42,964 nt of DNA from Thermoleophilaceae bacterium (lineage in GTDB: Bacteria > Actinomycetota > Thermoleophilia > Solirubrobacterales > JACPNS01), in the NCBI GenBank assembly GCA_016463365.1, contig JAEMRJ010000002.1, positions 1-42,964 of the forward strand, written 5' to 3'. Positions 25,379 through 33,346 of the stretch are shown here, piece after piece (the stretch's first letter is position 1; every line of letters begins with the position of its first letter). The notes under the pieces were generated by a model. That model ran no database searches and was not told the origin of the DNA. It worked only from the letters and a program-made list of their open reading frames with translations. Both the position numbers and the translations under genes were made by a program.

Positions 25379-25386
25379 CGCGTTCG

Positions 25387-26859
25387 TCAGTCGGTGCGCA
25401 TCCGGACGTCTGTGCCCGGCCTGCTCGAGCGACTCGTGCCGCCGGACCAGCTGACGCGGAAGGTCTTCGAGTTGGCACGGTTCACGGCAACGCTCTGCAT
25501 GAAGTAGCCCGACGAAGCACTGACGGGGATGGTCTTGACGGTTGTCCAGCTGTCGCCCTGCCTGACCTGGAGCTCGGCGGACACGGTTCCGGCGGGCTTT
25601 GCCCTCAGGCAGCCCCAGACGGTGATGCGGTTGGCGCTCGCTCCCTTGATCACCATCATCGGCGTCTGAAACGCCGCGTACACAGTCGGCTTGACCGTGC
25701 CGTCCGCGAATCGCAGGCCGGTCTGGAATGAATCGATGTGCAGGTCGTCGACGATCAGGTACTGCGCATAGCTCGCCACGCGCGGATCCAGCCAGGTCAT
25801 GTATTCACTGACGTTCAGGTAGTACGGAACCTTGCTGATCGCGTAACCGGCGCGCGTGTCGGGCGGGTTGGTCTGGAAGCCAAATTCGCTGTTGTAGATC
25901 TTCAGTTTCCTGGTCGACAGGTGTTTGGCCTTGTAAGCCTGGTCAAGCAGTCGCTCAAGGCGCGGCAGGTAGCGGATCGCAGCGTTGTCCTTGGAGGCCG
26001 TTTCGGCTTTCAGCGGGCCGTTGATGAAGTTGTACGGGTGATAGGCGATCCCGGACGCCTTGAAGGCCTTGAAGCCGCGGCACTTGTGCCTGGTTGCTTC
26101 TTTACCGCGAAAGGCCAGGCCGTTTGCGTCCAGGCAGAAGAACTCGCGCAGCCAGGTCAGCGGGCGCGTGACGTTTCCCGGGTCGTAGCTCTGAGAGCGC
26201 GGCAGCAGCTCGCCGAACATGATCGTGTCCCGGGAGTGGCCGTTCTCGGTCAACGCCTTGTAGCCGGCGCGGTACATGCTGCGGTAGTGAATTGCCGACT
26301 GCACCAGGCCGCCCTGGCTCTGGGGCTGCATGTAACGCTTGAGATTCAGCTCGTTCCAGAGCGAGAAGTACCGGACGCCCGGATATCGCTTTGCCACCGC
26401 TGCAACAAACTCGCCGTAGGCGGCGGGGTCGGGCATGTAGGCGCCGGGAGCAGGGGACGTTTCTCTGGCGACGGCCCAGCGCGGCGCGGGGGCGGTGATC
26501 ATCAACCAGACTTTCATGCCGCGTGTCTGGGCGCCGCTGACGATGCCGTCGAGCGTGTCCCAGGCTCCGGCAGGGTAGGAATCCGGGTTTGTGAGATCGA
26601 CACCGGGCTTGACCGGGGATTCGCCATCCGGCACGTACGCCCGCCAGGTGACCGGGATCTTCGCGATGTCTGCGCCGAGCGCCCTGGTCTCGTCGAGCGA
26701 AGCAGTCCTGGTTTCCGGGCTCGTCGAGAGCATGCGCGCGGGGTCTTCGATCACGGTCAGCTGGTTCTTCGCCGCCATCGCGCTTGCGGCAGTCAGCGCC
26801 AGCAGCACGAGAGCCGCGATGAGTCCGAGGGGAATGGTTTTTGCGCTTGTTCTATTCAC
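25387..26859 (-). CDS. Secreted glycoside-hydrolase-like (GH-A clan) protein
   Basis: This 490-aa protein has a signal sequence or membrane anchor at about residues 9-29 (LGLIAALVLLALTAASAMAA). The body resembles GH5/GH39-type beta/alpha barrels: YFSLWNELNLKRY places the acid/base Glu at 170, and IYNSEFGFQT the nucleophile Glu at 325. The last 90 or so residues look like a beta-sandwich module (VSAELQVRQGDSWTTVKTI). The substrate is unknown; it may act on exopolysaccharide or wall glycans. The proposed GTG (26859) begins at the signal; no clear ribosome-binding site exists. Its layout parallels that of 320-1264. Confidence 0.75.
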   Translation of the reverse strand: MNRTSAKTIPLGLIAALVLLALTAASAMAAKNQLTVIEDPARMLSTSPETRTASLDETRALGADIAKIPVTWRAYVPDGESPVKPGVDLTNPDSYPAGAWDTLDGIVSGAQTRGMKVWLMITAPAPRWAVARETSPAPGAYMPDPAAYGEFVAAVAKRYPGVRYFSLWNELNLKRYMQPQSQGGLVQSAIHYRSMYRAGYKALTENGHSRDTIMFGELLPRSQSYDPGNVTRPLTWLREFFCLDANGLAFRGKEATRHKCRGFKAFKASGIAYHPYNFINGPLKAETASKDNAAIRYLPRLERLLDQAYKAKHLSTRKLKIYNSEFGFQTNPPDTRAGYAISKVPYYLNVSEYMTWLDPRVASYAQYLIVDDLHIDSFQTGLRFADGTVKPTVYAAFQTPMMVIKGASANRITVWGCLRAKPAGTVSAELQVRQGDSWTTVKTIPVSASSGYFMQSVAVNRANSKTFRVSWSGGTSRSSRPGTDVRMRTD

Positions 26860-26971
26860 GTTCTGGAGAACCCTTGAGCAGAGCTGCCGAGCAGTGGCGG
26901 CGCGTCGGCTACGGCTTGAAAACCGTTGTGGGGCACGAAGTTGCGCCCCGCGCCGATCGCGCGAAGCGACC

Positions 26972-26996
26972 GATGCTATCGACGGCAACTAGCATC
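26972..26996. repeat. Inverted repeat upstream of proS
   Basis: GATGCTA (26972-26978) and TAGCATC (26990-26996) are perfect inverted repeats separated by 11 bp, 7 bp before the proS ATG. The right arm contains TAGCAT (26990-26995), a candidate -10 placed 8 nt before the start codon. An operator or fortuitous symmetry is possible; no known regulator was recognised. Confidence 0.35.
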
Positions 26997-27003
26997 CCCG
27001 CCG

Positions 27004-28704
27004 ATGACGCGCCTCAGCCAATATCTCCTCCCGACCGAAAAACAAGCCCCGGCAGACGCCGAGGCGATCTCGCACAAGTTGATGGTGCGAGCTGGACTGA
27101 TCCGTCAGATGGGAGCGGGCCTGTGGTCCTACCTGCCTGCCGGCTGGCGTGTCCAGCGCAAAATCGAGCAGATCATCCGCGAAGAGATGGATCGCGCCGG
27201 CGCACTGGAGATGCTGATGCCGGTCATCCAGCCGGCCGAGCTCTGGCAGAAGACCGGTCGCTACGAGATCTCGGAGCTGTTCAAGCTGAAGGACCGCAAG
27301 GATGCCGACCTGGTCCTCGCCATGACCCACGAAGAGGCGGTCACCAACCACGTCGCCCGTGAAGTCCGCTCCTACCGCGATCTCCCGCTGACGCTCTACC
27401 ACTTCCAGACCAAGGGCCGCGATGAACCGCGGCCTCGCGCCGGCGTGCTGCGCACCCGTGAATTCACGATGAAGGACGCCTACAGCTTCGACCGTGATGA
27501 AGACGGCCTGCAACGCTCGTACGACATCCAGGCAGCTGCCTACAAACGCATCTTCGACCGCGTCGGCCTGGAGTGGTACATGGTCGAGTCCGACGTCGGA
27601 ATGATGGGCGGATCGGGTGCCGATGAATTCATGGCCCCTTGCGCCGCCGGCGAGAACGACATCGCGCTCGCGCCGGGCTACGCCGCCAACGTCGAAGTTG
27701 CCAGCGCCACAGCAGCGGTACGCGTCCCGGGCCCCGCGCTGGACTCTCACGAAGAAGTCGCGACGCCGGGTCAGACGACCATTGAGGCCGTCGCGGCCGC
27801 CCTCGACGTGCAGGCGAGCACCCTGCTGAAGGCGATGCCGATGATCGACGAACTCGACGGCAAACCGCTGCTCGTGATGCTGCGCGGTGACCACACGCTC
27901 AACGAGATCAAGCTTCAGAACGCGATCGGCCGCCCGCTGCGGCAGGCCGGTGACACCGAGATCGAGGAGCACTTCAGGTCGCCTGTCGGTTTTACCGGAC
28001 CGGTCGGGCAGTCGGTTCGCATCGTGACTGACCGCGCGTGCGAAGGTGACGCAGGCGGTTGGATCACCGGCGCGAACAAGCTCGACGCGCATCTGCGGGG
28101 CGTCGAGATCGGGCGCGACTTCCAGACTGAATTTGCTGACGTGCGAAACGTCGTCGCCGGGGACCTGACCCCGGGGGGCCATCAGCTCGAAATCGTCCCG
28201 GCGATTGAGATCGGCAACATCTTCAAGCTCGGCACTCGCTACAGCGAGGCGCTCGGGGCCAGCTTCCTCGACGAAGAGGGCAAGGAGCACCCGGTGGTGA
28301 TGGGCAGCTACGGAATCGGTCCAGCCCGAATCGCAGCCGCGATCGTCGAGCAACTCGCCGACGACGCCGGGATCGTGTGGCCCAGCGCGATTGCCCCTTT
28401 TCAAGTGCACATGGTGGTCCTCGGCAAGGACCCGGACGGACCGGAACGCAAGGCGGCGGATGCCCTCTATGAGGAATTGCTGGGGGCCGGGGTGGAAGTC
28501 ATCTATGACGACCGCGACGGCGGTCCCGGCGCGAAGTTTGCCGATGCGGAGCTGCTGGGCTGCCCGCTGCGGGTCACGCTCGGCGCACGCAGCCTTGAGT
28601 CCGGCGAGCTCGAACTGCAGATTCGGCGCGGCAGGGAAAACAAAACGATCCCGCTCGAGGGCGCGGCGCAGTCAGTAGTGGCTGCGCTGGCCGCGATCGA
28701 CTGA
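27004..28704 (+). CDS. proS: Prolyl-tRNA synthetase
   Basis: ProRS (566 aa) charges tRNA-Pro. It is the bacterial form with the INS editing domain inserted between class II motifs 2 and 3. Motif 2 lies around RDEPRPRAGVLRTREFTMKD, MGGSGADEFM precedes the editing domain (about 225-385, with KAMPMIDELDGKPLLVMLRGDH), motif 3 is MGSYGIGPARI, and a C-terminal anticodon-binding domain follows. ATG 27004 fits the family N-terminus MTRLSQYLLPT. It has no ribosome-binding site. Confidence 0.96.
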   Translation: MTRLSQYLLPTEKQAPADAEAISHKLMVRAGLIRQMGAGLWSYLPAGWRVQRKIEQIIREEMDRAGALEMLMPVIQPAELWQKTGRYEISELFKLKDRKDADLVLAMTHEEAVTNHVAREVRSYRDLPLTLYHFQTKGRDEPRPRAGVLRTREFTMKDAYSFDRDEDGLQRSYDIQAAAYKRIFDRVGLEWYMVESDVGMMGGSGADEFMAPCAAGENDIALAPGYAANVEVASATAAVRVPGPALDSHEEVATPGQTTIEAVAAALDVQASTLLKAMPMIDELDGKPLLVMLRGDHTLNEIKLQNAIGRPLRQAGDTEIEEHFRSPVGFTGPVGQSVRIVTDRACEGDAGGWITGANKLDAHLRGVEIGRDFQTEFADVRNVVAGDLTPGGHQLEIVPAIEIGNIFKLGTRYSEALGASFLDEEGKEHPVVMGSYGIGPARIAAAIVEQLADDAGIVWPSAIAPFQVHMVVLGKDPDGPERKAADALYEELLGAGVEVIYDDRDGGPGAKFADAELLGCPLRVTLGARSLESGELELQIRRGRENKTIPLEGAAQSVVAALAAID

Positions 28705-28714
28705 TCTCGTTGCA

Positions 28715-29347
28715 ATGGCCCGCGAGCGTGGTTTCAAACGGATCGCAGGAATAGACCGCTCAGGGGGCCCGGACGAACGCACCCGCAGCGATCAGCCCTG
28801 GCGGCCGTGGACGATCCCGAACTTCATCGGGTATGCGCGTGCGTTGCTGATCCCGATCTTTTTCGTGCTCGCGTGGCAGTCCCCGGATGGACGCGACACC
28901 ACGGCCAACATCGCGCTCTTCATCTGCGGTGTGAGCGACTATCTCGACGGCCTGGCAGCCCGTGCGACCGGTCAGTTCAGTCGCCTTGGCACGCTGCTTG
29001 ATCCACTGATCGACCGGCTGATGATCATCGCGGCCGGCATCATCATCTACAAGTTTGAACTGCTTCCGTCATATCTGGTGCTGCTGATCTTTGCGCGCGA
29101 GATCCTGATGCTTGTGCTTTCCGTGCCGGCGCTGATGAAGGGCGTCTCGATTCACGTGAACTGGATCGGACGACTGGCGGTCTGGCCGCTGATGGCAGGG
29201 GGGATGCTCGCGCTGAGCGTTGACACATGGCTTGCCAACGTGCTGGTCTGGATCGGAGTGATCGGCTCATACGCCGCGTCCTGGCTCTACTTCAGATCAG
29301 TCTGGCCGCAGCTGCGCGCAAAACCTCAACCGCAGGTGGAGCCTTAG
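28715..29347 (+). CDS. CDP-alcohol phosphatidyltransferase (PgsA-like)
   Basis: This 210-aa membrane enzyme transfers an alcohol onto CDP-diacylglycerol. The full CDP-alcohol signature is present: Asp75-x2-Asp78-Gly79-x2-Ala82-Arg83-x8-Gly92-x3-Asp96-x3-Asp100. Five to six hydrophobic segments are visible. Phosphatidylglycerophosphate, cardiolipin or inositol lipid synthesis cannot be told apart by eye. In mycobacteria pgsA2 also lies a few genes before garA and the FtsR-type MerR, so the neighbourhood is conserved. It begins 10 nt after proS. Confidence 0.88.
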   Translation: MARERGFKRIAGIDRSGGPDERTRSDQPWRPWTIPNFIGYARALLIPIFFVLAWQSPDGRDTTANIALFICGVSDYLDGLAARATGQFSRLGTLLDPLIDRLMIIAAGIIIYKFELLPSYLVLLIFAREILMLVLSVPALMKGVSIHVNWIGRLAVWPLMAGGMLALSVDTWLANVLVWIGVIGSYAASWLYFRSVWPQLRAKPQPQVEP

Positions 29348-29457
29348 ATAGTTTTCTGGATATAGTGCGAACACGCTCCTGTCAGGCAAGGAGTTCGGTG
29401 GCTCGACCGCGAACAGTCCGGTCAGAGTCTTTTCAAAACTTTTCAAGGGAGCGCACG

Positions 29458-30015
29458 TTGGAGGAATGGGTTTCAGACATCGGATCGTTGAGCGATGCCG
29501 ATCTGAAGGGTCTGATCGGTGAGCTCGCCACCGAAGAACAGGACATCTCCTACGGCCGCCGCATCTTGCACGGCAAAATCGATCTGTTGCGCGCAGAACT
29601 CGTGAACCGGCTCAGAGCACGTCACGAGGCCGGCACTGAATCGATCACAGATGCGGATGTCGCGAAACTGACCGATCTGATCACTGCCACCGAGGGCGAA
29701 GCGGGTCCGGGCGGCCAGCTCGCCGACACGGAACCCCATGTGTCCTCGGCTTCTCAGACCGAGCCGTTCCCGGACCTTGGAGCGCTGACGGATGCCGAGC
29801 TCAAGGATCTGATCCGCAAACTCACTGACGAAGAGCGCGAGATCTCGTACCAGCGTCGCATTCTGCACGGAAAGATCGACATCCTCCGCGCTGAGCTGGT
29901 CAACCGTGTGCGGACACAACGTGAAGAGGGCCAGGCGACGATCACCGGCGAAGACATCAAACAACTCACAGAGATCCTTTCCGGCAAGTCCGCCGCTCCG
30001 GCGGAGGGGGAGTAG
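29458..30015 (+). CDS. RsiG-like protein with two cyclic-di-GMP signature helices
   Basis: This 185-aa soluble, largely helical protein is built from two homologous units (about residues 9-76 and 107-175) joined by a flexible linker. Each unit contains ISY-x-RRILHGKID and then RAELVNR. The units carry Glu27-Ser31-Arg34-His38-Asp42 and Glu126-Ser130-Arg133-His137-Asp141, that is E-x3-S-x2-R-x3-H-x3-D. The RsiG anti-sigma family binds cyclic di-GMP through E-x3-S-x2-R-x3-Q-x3-D; here Gln is His in both. The TTG start has AAGGGA (29445-29450) 7 nt upstream. An alternative GTG at 29398 with AAGGAG (29388-29393) would add 20 residues of atypical codon use. TATAGT (29361-29366) may be the -10. No sigma partner gene is adjacent. 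Confidence 0.72.
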   Translation: MEEWVSDIGSLSDADLKGLIGELATEEQDISYGRRILHGKIDLLRAELVNRLRARHEAGTESITDADVAKLTDLITATEGEAGPGGQLADTEPHVSSASQTEPFPDLGALTDAELKDLIRKLTDEEREISYQRRILHGKIDILRAELVNRVRTQREEGQATITGEDIKQLTEILSGKSAAPAEGE

Positions 30016-30022
30016 CGTTCCC

Positions 30023-30484
30023 GTGGCGCTGCACTGCCCCGAATGCGCCTTCGTCAACCCCGCGGGGGCCAACTACTGCCAGAAGTGCGGTGCTTTCCTG
30101 GCCGAAGAATCCGCTCCCGGCGCGACAACGGCTCAGTACGACCTGGGCGAGACTGTCGAAGGTGAAGCCGTAAATCCCCTTGAAACTCCCGCTGATGCTC
30201 CCTCACTGGTGATCCGCACCGGTGGAAGGGCCGGCGACAGCTTCACGCTGGACGGCGACCGCTTCACGGTCGGTCGCGACACGGCGTCGGACGTCTTTCT
30301 GGACGACGTGACCGTCTCCCGCAACCATGCGGTGATCGTGCGACGTGGCGACGCTCTGCACATCGATGATCTCGGCTCGCTCAACGGCAGCTATGTCAAT
30401 CGTCGGCGCATTGAGTCACACCACCTGGTCGACGGCGACGAGCTGCAGATCGGCAAATTCAAGCTGACTTACCTCGAGCGCTGA
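30023..30484 (+). CDS. Zinc-ribbon and FHA domain protein (GarA/OdhI-like)
   Basis: This 153-aa protein starts with a zinc ribbon (CPEC at residues 5-8, CQKC at 19-22), then an acidic linker with Thr35-Thr36 and Thr44, then an FHA domain (about 60-153). The FHA phosphothreonine-binding residues are visible: Gly84-Arg85, Ser99-x2-His102 and Asn121-Gly122. GarA/OdhI proteins bind their own phosphorylated N-terminal Thr and inhibit 2-oxoglutarate metabolism; whether Thr35/36 play that role is inference, because the canonical ETTS motif is not present. The GTG start follows a G-rich ribosome-binding site, 7 nt after the RsiG-like gene. It overlaps the MerR gene by 1 nt. Confidence 0.85.
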   Translation: MALHCPECAFVNPAGANYCQKCGAFLAEESAPGATTAQYDLGETVEGEAVNPLETPADAPSLVIRTGGRAGDSFTLDGDRFTVGRDTASDVFLDDVTVSRNHAVIVRRGDALHIDDLGSLNGSYVNRRRIESHHLVDGDELQIGKFKLTYLER

Positions 30485-31269
30485 TGTCCACCGAACAAAA
30501 AGCTTCGGTCGACGCAATGTCAGCCAACGGCGCATCCGGCGACAGCGATGTGACGATCGTGCCCCGTGAGAAGGCGCTCACGATCGGAGCCGTCCGCAAG
30601 ACACTCGAAAAAGAGTTCGGCGACGTCTCGATCTCGAAGATCCGCTATCTCGAAGATCAGAAGCTGCTCACGCCCAAGCGCACTGAGGGTGGCTACCGCG
30701 TCTACACGCAGGATGACGTGGCCAGGCTGCGCACGATCCTCCGGCTGCAGCGCGACGAGTATCTACCGCTTCGTGTGATCCGTCAGGAGCTCTCGGCCGG
30801 TCGCTCCGAAGAGGAGCTGCCGCCGCGCTCTGCACAACCCGCACGCGGAAACCGTCGCTTCAGCCTGACCGACGAACAGTCGCAGACGCTCTACGCGGCC
30901 GACGATGTGCTCGCAGACACGGGCGCTCCCGCAGAACTTGTCAGGGAGCTGATCGACTTCGGTCTGGTGAACGGCTCCAGCCGGGCGGGGGCCACGTACT
31001 TCGACCAGACAGAGCGCGAGATCATCCGCGCCGTGACCGAACTCGCCCGGTATGGCGTCTCTGGGCGCAATCTGCGCGTCTTCAAGACTTCCGCTGACCG
31101 CGAGGCCGCGTTGCTCGAACAGATCTTCGCACCGGCGCTGCGCTCAAGAAGTCGTGAGTCACGCGGTGACGCCGTTGAAGCGCTCGAGAACCTCACGGCC
31201 GTGACATCGCACCTCAAACATCTTCTGCTCGTGCGCGACCTCCGTCGGCTGGTCACCACTCGGCGCTAA
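30484..31269 (+). CDS. ftsR: MerR family transcriptional regulator, FtsR-type
   Basis: This 261-aa regulator has a MerR winged helix-turn-helix at about residues 32-100 (LTIGAVRKTLEKEF, SISKIRYLEDQKLL, GGYRVYTQDDVARL). The C-terminal part has a second helical domain with a predicted ligand or dimer role. Size, the split N-terminal domain and the adjacency to an FHA gene match the Rv1828/FtsR family, which activates ftsZ in Corynebacterium. The start overlaps the FHA stop (TGATG), so the two are co-translated. Target genes cannot be read here. Confidence 0.85.
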   Translation: MSTEQKASVDAMSANGASGDSDVTIVPREKALTIGAVRKTLEKEFGDVSISKIRYLEDQKLLTPKRTEGGYRVYTQDDVARLRTILRLQRDEYLPLRVIRQELSAGRSEEELPPRSAQPARGNRRFSLTDEQSQTLYAADDVLADTGAPAELVRELIDFGLVNGSSRAGATYFDQTEREIIRAVTELARYGVSGRNLRVFKTSADREAALLEQIFAPALRSRSRESRGDAVEALENLTAVTSHLKHLLLVRDLRRLVTTRR

Positions 31270-31772
31270 CGCGGGATCTTTCCGCGCAGGACGGTCTTTT
31301 CCGACGGTGGCGCGCCGTTGGTGACGGCGCGGATCTCGATGCGCTTGTAGCTGTGAAGCTCATCGACAGTGACTTTCGCCTCGCCGACAAAGATGCGTTC
31401 AGTGCCGACTGCGGAGTTGCCGAGGAGCTTGTCTTCGGGCGGTCCGCCCGTCAGCAGCAGCCGGTAGACCTGGTTCTCAGCGGAAGGCTTCAACTGCGCT
31501 GCAAGCACGCGCACCGACTCGTCGTTGCCGCGCCTCAGGACTTCGGCGAGTCCGCGCGCGCGTGAGCCGCCGACCGGCTTCATCTGTATCCGTTCGACGA
31601 TCACCGGCGCGACCACCTTCGGCGGCGGCGCGGGTTTGTCGTCGCCGGCGAGCAGCGTGCGCCCCGCGAAGGCGGCGACAAGCAGAATCGCCAGGCCGGC
31701 TGCCGAGTAGAGCACCAGGCGTCGCTTGCGAACGCTGGGATCGCGGGTCTGCTCGTTGTCGGCGGCGGTCAT
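31266..31772 (-). CDS. Membrane protein with an RskA-like anti-sigma domain
   Basis: This 168-aa protein has a basic N-terminus, one membrane helix (about residues 19-42), a Pro/Lys linker and an extracytoplasmic domain. That domain (about 60-168) resembles the C-terminal domain of anti-sigma-K factor RskA, with SVRVLAAQLKPSAENQVYRLLLTGG. It lacks the cytoplasmic zinc anti-sigma segment, and no sigma gene is adjacent, so it is not a classical anti-sigma factor. TAGGAT on the minus strand (31782-31787) lies 9 nt before the ATG. It converges on ftsR with a 4-nt overlap. Confidence 0.6.
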   Translation of the reverse strand: MTAADNEQTRDPSVRKRRLVLYSAAGLAILLVAAFAGRTLLAGDDKPAPPPKVVAPVIVERIQMKPVGGSRARGLAEVLRRGNDESVRVLAAQLKPSAENQVYRLLLTGGPPEDKLLGNSAVGTERIFVGEAKVTVDELHSYKRIEIRAVTNGAPPSEKTVLRGKIPR

Positions 31773-31811
31773 CGGGCACGCATCCTAGGCGCGTCGGTAG
31801 ATTCTGCGGCC

Positions 31812-32222
31812 ATGAACAAACATCCGCAACCGATAATTCCGCTGGACCAGGATCTCAACTCGGCGTTGGGCTTCCACGTTGACGAGGTCCAGATCGGTCG
31901 CGTCAGCGGCCACTTCGAAGTTGAGAACCGCGTCCGTCAGCCCTACGGGATCGTTCACGGGGGAGCGTACGCTGCCTTCGCCGAGACACTGGCCTCGCTG
32001 GGGACTTTCCGCGCCGTCGCTGAGGACGGCAAGGTCGCAATGGGCATGAGCAACAACACGACGTTCATCCGGTCGGTCACCGCTGGCACGATTCACGCAG
32101 AGGCAGTCGCCATCCAGCAGGGCAGGACCACGTGGGTCTGGGACGTCACGCTCAAGGACGAGCAGGACCGGATCTGCGCAGTCAGTCGTCTGACGATCGC
32201 AGTTCGCGAGCGCCGCGCGTAG
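31812..32222 (+). CDS. PaaI family hotdog-fold thioesterase
   Basis: This 136-aa protein matches the PaaI/YdiI group of acyl-CoA thioesterases. PYGIVHGGAYAAFAETLASLG contains the hotdog helix with the His-Gly-Gly motif and catalytic acidic residue, and GMSNNTTFIRSVTAGTI follows in the usual place. The acyl substrate is unknown. The ATG has no Shine-Dalgarno; TAGATT (31798-31803) lies 8 nt upstream, so the transcript may be leaderless. It diverges from the RskA-like gene. Confidence 0.88.
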   Translation: MNKHPQPIIPLDQDLNSALGFHVDEVQIGRVSGHFEVENRVRQPYGIVHGGAYAAFAETLASLGTFRAVAEDGKVAMGMSNNTTFIRSVTAGTIHAEAVAIQQGRTTWVWDVTLKDEQDRICAVSRLTIAVRERRA

Positions 32223-32225
32223 GGC

Positions 32226-32264
32226 AAAAAAAAGGCCGGACCCGCGTTCGCGAATCCGGCCTTT
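32226..32264 (-). terminator. Strong intrinsic terminator for the secreted-protein gene
   Basis: AAAGGCCGGA (32231-32240) and TCCGGCCTTT (32255-32264) form a perfect 10-bp stem, and the inner CGC/GCG can extend it. Read on the minus strand it is followed by a run of eight T, which makes a strong terminator for the gene at 32285-33073. On the plus strand, after the thioesterase gene, the trailing T-run is only three. Confidence 0.88.
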
Positions 32265-32284
32265 GAGGACTTGCTGCAATGCGA

Positions 32285-33073
32285 TTAGTCGCGGATGACC
32301 TCGCCCGCAACATTCAGGTCCGTGAAGCTCTTGATGGAGAAGATCGGCTTCCCCTTCTTCGGCTTCGGAGACGTGAGCGTGAGGTTCAGCTTCGTCATCG
32401 AGATGGTGCCTTCCGGCAACACGGCTGCGATGTTCGGCGGGATGTCCCCACGGTTCGGGAGGATCGTCGTGATGACGCCCTTCTTGCTGATTCCGACGTA
32501 CTGGTACTGGTTGGCGTTCGGAACCGGGTTGTTGGACTGGATCCAGGCGACAAAACCGGCCTGGTCGCCAGAACGCGGCTTGTAGTTGTAGATGTACGCC
32601 TTACCGGTGATCAGACCGGCCTGAGCCGGGTTGTACGGCTGACGGACGGTGCCTACAACTGCCTCAAACGTTCCCTTTCCGACGAGCGTGTTGAGCGGGC
32701 AGTTCTTCAGCACGGTGGCTGAGTTCTTGCCGCCCGGCTCGGGAGCCAGGAAGTCGGAACGGTTGTTTCCTGCGGCGTTGGTCGGGATCTCGTCCTTGCC
32801 GCCGACTGTGCCGTCCGGAACGATCTTGCAGTACGGCAAGGCCTTGCTGTTGTACACGGCTGACTTCGACGAGATGACGATCTTCGCGATGCGCTCAGGA
32901 ACGAGTCCGCCGTCTTCGGTGTTCGTGAACGACATCTTCAGCGAACCGGGTCCGCCGGCCTTCTTGAACTTGAGCTGAACTGAAAGGGTGTTCTGCAGTG
33001 CGGCGTTGGAAGCGGTCACGCCGATGGCGAGAGCCGCGACAACCGTCGCAATTGCAATGAGCTTGATACGCAT
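32285..33073 (-). CDS. Secreted protein of unknown function
   Basis: This 262-aa protein has a clear signal peptide (about residues 1-24, IATVVAALAIGVTASNAA). The mature part is rich in Lys, Asn, Gly and beta-prone segments, with two Cys about 36 residues apart (LPYCKIV, LKNCPLN) that could form a disulfide. The family is not recognised. It has the strongest ribosome-binding site in the window, GAGGAGG on the minus strand (33078-33084) 4 nt before the ATG, and its own strong terminator. It is therefore probably monocistronic and highly expressed. Surface or matrix protein is inference. Confidence 0.8.
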   Translation of the reverse strand: MRIKLIAIATVVAALAIGVTASNAALQNTLSVQLKFKKAGGPGSLKMSFTNTEDGGLVPERIAKIVISSKSAVYNSKALPYCKIVPDGTVGGKDEIPTNAAGNNRSDFLAPEPGGKNSATVLKNCPLNTLVGKGTFEAVVGTVRQPYNPAQAGLITGKAYIYNYKPRSGDQAGFVAWIQSNNPVPNANQYQYVGISKKGVITTILPNRGDIPPNIAAVLPEGTISMTKLNLTLTSPKPKKGKPIFSIKSFTDLNVAGEVIRD

Positions 33074-33316
33074 GCAGCCTCCTCAAAAACTGGCTTACTG
33101 ATTGTCTGCTTCACAGACGATCCTGTTGGTTGGTGGTGGACTGCAGCGGCGCCGCACGACTCCGTGTTGACTCAGTGAGCCGCGGAAGCCTCCGTCCACC
33201 CTATGTAACACCCCCTCCGAGACGCAAGTTGCGCTGGATGGAGCGGGAATAGTTCGTTTCCTCCCGGATCCCGAGCTACGGCGCGGAATCCTACAGCACA
33301 TCTGCGCTGCTGGGAA

Positions 33317-33334
33317 GCACGCAAACGAGCGTGC
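33317..33334 (-). terminator. Candidate weak terminator after nadE
   Basis: GCACGC (33317-33322) and GCGTGC (33329-33334) form a 6-bp stem with a 6-nt loop, 13 nt beyond the nadE stop on the minus strand. Only two T follow, so termination may be inefficient. This lies in the 273-nt gap 33074-33346, in which nothing else was recognised apart from the ribosome-binding site of the next gene. Confidence 0.4.
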
Positions 33335-33346
33335 GAGCAGGGCGGA

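Noticed and set aside
26880..27000. A tRNA-like stretch with a TTGAAAA loop and GC-rich arms between the GH gene and proS
   Set aside because: No matching acceptor stem, no TTC-containing T loop and no CCA end could be found on either strand.
29398..29457. GTG at 29398 as the start of the RsiG-like protein
   Set aside because: It has a good AAGGAG, but the 20 added codons are poor in G/C at third positions and read like leader sequence; TTG 29458 has its own ribosome-binding site. It remains possible.
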